From positions 1-23,963 of the forward strand of contig JAQIWT010000307.1 of assembly GCA_034696485.1 (NCBI GenBank): DNA of 23,963 nt, given 5' to 3'. Position 1 is the stretch's first letter, and each line of letters begins with the position of its first letter. Both the position numbers and the translations under genes were made by a program. Of this stretch, positions 18,435 to 23,963 are shown in pieces. Below the pieces are notes generated by a model. The model was not told the DNA's origin and made no database searches. It worked only from the letters and a program-made list of their open reading frames with translations. The stretch comes from Isohypsibius dastychi (Eukaryota; Tardigrada; Eutardigrada; Parachela; Isohypsibiidae).

Positions 18435-20977
18435 TTGCAACTCAAATCGAAGAAATGGCAACTTTCACTGCTTCGCAAACGCGGTTTAAGATATTGATCA
18501 AGTAGCTGCATGCCAATCACGACATTTAGTTGCTTTCAGGCTTGTGGACGATGAGGTCAACTGCTCACAGAATGCCTCAAGAAGAGATCGTTAGCGCTCA
18601 CTTTCTAGTTCGTTACTTAGTAGTTGAATGTCATCATGTGAACAGTTACCCAAGAAATGACCAGTAAAAGAGAACGGCTTCAGGTGCCAAAACCTTTCAA
18701 ACTCTCGGATTTATCAGTTTTTGAAACAAAACACTAATTAAAATACGTTGGCCATGAAAGTTTGGATACCTCTTTTGTTATTAGAGCTCTGTAGTAGTAT
18801 ATTTGTTGCCGCTAGGGTTGGCAGTATAGAGCATTCATTGTTGGCCGTGCTCGTGAGCAGAAGCTCTTGAAGTTCATATTTTGTCGTCATGGTCGTCCTG
18901 GAGATCATGGCCTTTATCATAGATCAAGGAATCCTCAAGGACGCCAAAATTCTTGACTACCCGGTGCCCAAAACAAACTATGAGTGAAATAAATAATAAG
19001 TGAAGCATACGGCTGCTCTTAGAAAAACCATATTCAGCCGAAAAATGCAGGTGAATGACGCATTCATAGCTACTACTTTCAGAATATTGATCAAATACAC
19101 ATATCAAAGCCATAGGCAAGGTTACTGCCCATAGTAGGTATGTATCTATGATTACCTGATCCATGGTTTATATGGTATACTTACGGCCACTGGTCTTATG
19201 CGTGTTATCTGGACAGACTTCGATACGAGTAGGTTTTCGATCAGTATACACAAAACTGTTTTAGCACCGGATGGGTAAGAACCTCCCTCGCGATCATATC
19301 CCTGTTCCCATTGTGTAATGAAGTAACGCATAAAATGATGATATCGGAGTCAACAGAGCGTCTTGCTGCGACCCTAAACCGACAGAAAATCAAGTTGATT
19401 TGGTCGCACAACGTTCTGTGCGACTACTGTGGCAACAACAGGAATGCTCGCAACATTTCAAGCAGTATGTAGCATTTGAACACCGAAATACTTTCAAACC
19501 GGAATCAACGTTCCAGTGGATCTTTGTAGTCACGGGAATGTGTGTGATTTTGAGAGCGAGAAGTCCGAGCTTCGAGTATTGTCGCCCGAGAGATGGATTC
19601 CAAGCTTAACATTCATACGATGATGTGCTTCATAAAACTCAAACATTCAAGTTTTACCTGCCTTTTATGGCAGCATCAAATTTAGTGATTGATTCGCGTT
19701 AAAAAACTTTACAATTGTATGTGGTTTATCCAGTTTTGTCGATCAGGAGCTTCCAAAATCAATGACAAAATAGAGGGTTCCTATAGCTAACAATGTTGTG
19801 GTGGCGGCTAAAGTGAAACGGTGTCTTTTGTGACGGCTGCAATTTCAATCGAATGTTCAACAGGTAGCACCGGTATTTCAGCGTAGTTCGATTCCCATGG
19901 CCAGAGGGTAAGTAGACGCGAAAACATGTTTTTCTTACTGAACGCTGTTATTTATCAATCAAGTCTTTTGCGCTTCTAGCCATTCGGCTGGTCAAGCTCA
20001 TACGTACCATTTGCCATTTGGCAGCTGGCTACTTGAGCCAAATGTGAAATTGTGAAATCCGTTTTCGGCTGTGTCTGACCTTTGAAGCTGCACAGCGCTG
20101 TCGTGATAGGTCAAGCGGTGAAGTAACTAAACGCTGCGGTTAGATGGCTGCAAACCGCTATGTACATTCTCATATATACCCGACATATCAGCTTACAAGT
20201 TTTTTCCGCGTGATGTTCGGAAAAAAATTCCCTACCATGAGAACCTATGGTCCAGCGCGTTAAAGCTTGGTAGTTGTAGATAAAACGTTGCTAAATTAAT
20301 TCATGTCTTTTCGGGGTGACAAAGCTCTTGTTTGAACTTTTGTGAATTTTCCCGAAGTTCGCAAGCACATGAATTACGATACTCACTATGACAGTTTACC
20401 ATGGAGAATATATGATCATTAAGAAAATCACGTCACGACGTTTAGCCAAGCAATGCTTGTTTCAGTTACAGATTTGTACCCTTAAACAAGGTGGTGCGTT
20501 CTTGCAGAATGACTTTCGGCTTGACAACATAACTTCTTCCAGAATCCGGTTCGCTACATTCTTGATTACATTCCGACTGTATCTCAAATGCTGGTTCGAT
20601 TGGCACACACGACACACAGGAGCGGATGATGAACGTCCTTCTCAATTTCGATGGTGTCACATAAATTTCTCCTGAGCCATTGATTCACTATCGACATATC
20701 TCATTTGGGCCACTCGGCCCCTACACCACAAACATCTTAAAATCTTCGTTATCTGGCATGGATACTAACGGTCTCCTTGAACCGAGACAAACCAACCCCA
20801 TACAGTCTGAAATTGGTAACTCAAATCGTTTACCCGAACGGATTCAACACGAACAAGCTCCACCCTGTCGGTCGGGGTCTCCTCTACCAACAGAAAGCTT
20901 CATTCCATCGATTGCGTTTCATGTTCACCTCCGCAATCATAACCTTCTCGCAACAATTAATCCAGATTTTTAATGAC
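18435..20977. promoter_or_regulatory. long divergent intergenic region between PCE-3 and FUT-3
   Basis: At 2.5 kb this is the largest gap inside the cluster. It contains one weak candidate peptide gene (18874-19008, separate entry) and a short ATG ORF at 20388-20675 without family features. The equivalent FUT-1/PCE-2 gap is only 258 bp, so DNA was inserted here or lost there. I find no transposase, tRNA or clear terminal repeats that would explain the extra length. Confidence 0.45.
18874..19008 (-). CDS. possible small secreted acidic peptide (weak)
   Basis: An ATG at 19008 opens a 44-residue frame that begins like a signal peptide (MLHLLFISLIVCFG) and ends in an acidic, His-containing tail (KGHDLQDDHDDKI) before TGA. 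The frame is also open upstream to an ATG at 19164. The Asp/His-rich tail is reminiscent of the open frame at the left edge (1-87), but the similarity is compositional only. No homologue is recognised and a chance ORF is quite possible. Confidence 0.2.
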   Translation of the reverse strand: MLHLLFISLIVCFGHRVVKNFGVLEDSLIYDKGHDLQDDHDDKI

Positions 20978-22146
20978 ATGATTCTCACAAGGCGCCTTGT
21001 TTTTGGAGCGACTACAACAGCTCTGTTTTTGTACTTTGCATTTAAGGTAACGTTGCAGACTAAGCGGCTACTTATTTCAGCATCATGTTACTTTCTCATT
21101 AGATGCTGGACTACCAGAGCCTGATGAGCTTCAATACTTTATCTGTGAGGGTGATGAGCAAGTTGCAGAAGCGCATTCAGGCACGAACACGGATCAACAC
21201 GGATAATGTCGGATTTATCGCCAGTCAACTTAAGAACCAAACAGTTTGGTACAATGTCAAGCACAATTTCCACAAAAAGCCAATACTCATCTCGGCAGCA
21301 ACGGAAGAAAATATCGGCAATTACTTGTTCATGATAGCATCTTTGATCGGCGTTGCTCGAAAAAACAATATGGTGCCCGTGCTTCGAAAGCGACGGAGAG
21401 ATTATTCAGTTGCGATTAAAGGTCTCGGCTCGATACCTGTGATGAGGAGGGCACCTATTATACCCTGGAATGGAAAGCCGAATCTGAAAGTTTTCAAAGA
21501 GAAAGGTACCGAGAAGTTCGCACCAGAAGCTTTCCAAATTCGGAGAAGGTTCGGGAATGCAACGGTATTCTTAAGATACTTCATGCAGTCGTGGAAATAT
21601 TTCGATTTCATGAGAGGGGAGATTCGAGCGTTGCTGGGCATAGACGTGGAACGTCTGACTCGAGCAGCAAAAATCATCACGAGCCGTATCAGTAAACAAG
21701 GCATCGTCAGTTGGTCCCGTGAGAAAGATGTCCAGTTGGTTGGAATACATGTTCGTCGTGGTGACTTGTTGACAACAAAGAACCAGCGTTTGGGCTATAA
21801 AGTGGCCAGTGATCAGTATATACTGCGTACCATTGAGGTGGTGGAAGGCTTGTCCCCAACCACTGTATTTATAGTGGTTTCGAATGATATCACATACTGC
21901 AAAACCTTGATGAATGGCTCCAACTTTATTTTCTTCGACGGCTACTCACGGCTTATGGACTTGGCAGTCCTGACCCTAATGGACCGATTGATCTTAACAG
22001 TTGGGACTTTCGGATGGTGGAGCGCTTATCTCAGCGATGCCAATACCGTGTTCCACTACAAAAGGCCGTTCCAACAACACACTAAGCTCTCCGCAATTTT
22101 GGACGTGGATGACTTTTTTTACCCAACTTGGTATGGAAGCGCTTGA
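20978..22146 (+). CDS. FUT-3: GT11 fucosyltransferase (alpha-1,2-fucosyltransferase family)
   Basis: Exon 1 (20978-21046, 23 codons) and exon 2 (21103-22146) are joined by a 56-bp phase-0 intron, for about 370 residues. The tail is short (MILTRR) and the anchor is LVFGATTTALFLYFAF. The frame is open further upstream to 20777, but the chosen ATG puts the anchor where the paralogues have it. Motifs: ENIGNYLFMIASL; LVGIHVRRGD at about 236-244; VVSNDITYC; LTVGTFGWWSAYL; and FFYPTWYGSA at the end. GDP-fucose is the expected donor and the Golgi lumen the site. It is closest to FUT-1. It is divergent from PCE-3 and converges with the orphan sulfotransferase exon. AATAAA at 22311-22316 is a good candidate poly(A) signal. 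Confidence 0.88.
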
Positions 22147-22652
22147 GAACTTACGAATTTGTGTTGTTTTCCGACAAGTGTTTATCATGCTCATGGTCAA
22201 AATGGTTAAGCGACCGGGATTCGATGCCAACTTTAGTGATCTCAGCGGTGCTTTTTGGAACGTAACTTTTCATCTTGCTCCCGCTGGTCTGTGGTTTTGG
22301 CAGAGAGACGAATAAATCTCTTTGACAGCCCATCGCACTCGCAGTATCAGGTGTGCTGTTCAGTTGCATACGTGTTATGTTTCGTAGTGGTATGAAACCG
22401 ATGGCGCGATGAAGTACTGCCGGCCAGCCTCGCTTTAACCTGATTGTCGAATACCGGTCAGAATTAGTTTTGTAGATAATCACTGACAAAATGAGTGATA
22501 CCTTACGAAAAACGGGATGAGCCCGTTAGTACAATCGATATTCAAAGAAATGACGCCTTTTGACGTATCGTTCCTTTCGAGCTTGTGTGCTAGGCGTTTA
22601 TTAGACAATAGAGGTAGAACAGTATTAGGTCAATGTATCAGTCTCGCTTAAC
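22147..22652. other. 3' flank of FUT-3; no exons 2-5 of the adjacent sulfotransferase relic
   Basis: I searched the minus strand here for the PAPS-loop exon (SPGSGNTW) and the RNPY exon expected to follow the relic first exon, and found neither. AATAAA at 22311 on the plus strand serves FUT-3. A minus-strand AATAAA lies at 22602-22597. Confidence 0.5.
22311..22316 (+). terminator. candidate poly(A) signal AATAAA for FUT-3
   Basis: Canonical AATAAA 165 bases after the FUT-3 stop codon, on the coding strand, with no competing gene between. Confidence 0.5.
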
Positions 22653-22803
22653 CCAGAGCTTTGACAAGCCAACCGGGACTTGTGATGTCCATGTCCCCTT
22701 TTACCTTAGATTTTGTGAGGGATTCGTTTGACGTGTCTGCTCGATGTCTATCCATCAAAAGTAGAGAACCAGCTACACGGAAGAAGAGTCTTCCTGCACG
22801 CAG
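22653..22803 (-). pseudogene. orphan first exon of a third WSCD-type sulfotransferase (relic)
   Basis: On the minus strand the frame from 22803 to 22653 ends with SPGWLVKALG followed by a splice donor (CTGG|gttaag). ST-1 ends its first exon with EPGWLVDARG in the same phase. From LLLMDRHR to PGWLV the relic aligns with LFMIDQNR to PGWLV of ST-1 without gaps, with 29 residues between the shared MD/ID and the end of the motif. Fourteen bases (cccggttggcttgt) are identical in the two genes. The frame is closed by TAA at 22806-22804, before a start codon and full anchor can be formed. No second exon lies between here and FUT-3. It is therefore most likely a decayed copy, and it stands in the same convergent position next to FUT-3 that ST-2 has next to FUT-2. 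Confidence 0.68.
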
Positions 22804-23963
22804 TTACAATTGGTACTGATAGCCGAATCAAGAAAAAAATTGCTTTGCAACCCGCTCGTTCTACTCACGTTAACCGGAGGCTTTCCATTTTTCTCAATTT
22901 TGTTAGCACCAAATATACAAGCCAAACGCGCCCCTTCGGGCCGCGAATAGCCACGTCTCAGTTTCGAAGTTTCTAGGTTTTACACTTCTTGAGAGTGTGA
23001 AAATCGTTTTTCAGAAATTATTGATTGATCTTCACAACACAACATTCAAAAACTCGGGTTGATCATTCGTGAAAACAAAAATTCAATTTTGAATATTGGA
23101 GAATGTTGTGGAATGGCGAGACTTGATGTGATACAATAGTCGCCACAATTATCTAAGATTATTCATGAATACTCTCATTTCTATTCACTCACTTTGTTAC
23201 CATAATTCTATTTCAAATTTCTTCTTCACACTTATTCGTATTAACGTCGAATTTTTGTTTATATCAGCTCTCTATATCAGTAGACGCATTTCGAAAAATG
23301 GTTCCAAATGATATACGTATTGAATCTCAAAAAATGGGGGTTTCTCAAGTTTTGTTTGAAACTCAGCTACGTTTCACCTTTACTCGCACCAGTAGGCTGT
23401 TTCAATTATTTGATGGTTGTGTAACCCACTTTCCTAAATTTTCTCCATTTTCTCGTGTGGCCAAAGATTTTTTTAAAAATTTATAGTTGGTTGCAAAATA
23501 ACTGACAGTGAGGGGGCATTCGAAATCGAACTCCATCTGTGCACGGATCAGAACATTCGATCACCATGGCACAAATGGGTAGGATAAGGTCAGGGGTTCG
23601 ATTTACTGCACTGAAGTCCGGATTTTTACTTGATTGACCACCTCGCCATTTTTCATAAAAGTTTGAGATCCGTTATACGGTGACGGGATGTTTGCGGAAC
23701 TTATTAGTGACCCAATCAACCGTCTAGTAGCAATAATGAATGAGGAGATCTCTGTTGAATAAAATGATGCGTAGCAGTAATAGTATTAAAATGGCCCCTG
23801 TTGCTAGTTGATATTAAAACTTTGTCCTTGAATTCTTTGACTTTCATTTGATCTCAAAAAAACAAACTTTGTTTAATAGATCTTAGAATTCCGGTTTCGA
23901 ACGGAATCGTTCCAAAAGCTCATCAACTTTAGATAGGTTTGAGGTCTATCGAATGCAATTCAT
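22804..23963. other. right flank, AT-rich, no confident gene
   Basis: No enzyme motif, RNA gene or long ORF is supported. A 10-bp inverted repeat pairs 23038-23047 (cacaacattc) with 23101-23110 around an AT-rich core. A B-box-like ggttcgattt near 23595 is not part of a foldable tRNA. The ORF at 23298-23486 shows no family features. Confidence 0.4.

Noticed and set aside
20388-20675. 95-codon ATG ORF in the PCE-3/FUT-3 gap
   Set aside because: No recognisable domain, anchor or paralogue; the antisense frame is equally open, as expected by chance.
1-23963. CRISPR arrays, transposases, retroelement or viral genes
   Set aside because: I saw no regularly spaced repeats and no reverse transcriptase, integrase, transposase or capsid motifs on either strand.

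Overview
The window is nuclear DNA from a small-genome invertebrate animal. Genes are broken by short GT-AG introns, mostly about 52-85 bp, and encode Golgi type II membrane enzymes of metazoan families. There are no bacterial operons or Shine-Dalgarno sites. A compact ecdysozoan such as a tardigrade, crustacean or nematode would fit, but the sequence alone does not settle the phylum.

The central content is a dense cluster of eight glycan-decorating enzyme genes plus one gene relic. Left to right: PC-esterase/CASD1-like gene PCE-1 (+, 1918-3169); GT11 fucosyltransferase FUT-1 (-, 4022-5230); PCE-2 (+, 5489-6628); WSCD-type sulfotransferase ST-1 (-, 7235-8495); a FUT8-like GT23 gene (-, about 9034-10575); FUT-2 (+, 11678-12840); ST-2 (-, 14141-16185); PCE-3 (-, 17326-18434); FUT-3 (+, 20978-22146); and an orphan first exon of a third sulfotransferase (-, 22653-22803). 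All gene models were assembled by hand from splice sites and paralogue comparison. Nearly all exon joins are supported by matching intron phases in the paralogues.

The order is close to mirror symmetric: FUT-PCE-ST, then GT23 and FUT, then ST-PCE-FUT. Sequence similarity agrees (PCE-2 with PCE-3, FUT-1 with FUT-3), which suggests an inverted duplication of a three-gene block. Every full gene starts with a cytoplasmic tail and a single membrane anchor, so all products should face the Golgi lumen.

Together they predict a glycan that is fucosylated (GT11, perhaps GT23), O-acetylated or de-acetylated (PC-esterase) and sulfated. The closest vertebrate families of the esterase and the sulfotransferase, CASD1 and WSCD, both act on sialic acid. 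This combination in one animal gene cluster is the most interesting feature of the window.

The flanks (1-1917 and 22804-23963) and the larger gaps hold no confident genes. They contain a few weak small ORFs and several strong inverted repeats, including a perfect 20-bp hairpin at 3869-3911 and a 91-bp foldback element inside the long intron of ST-2.
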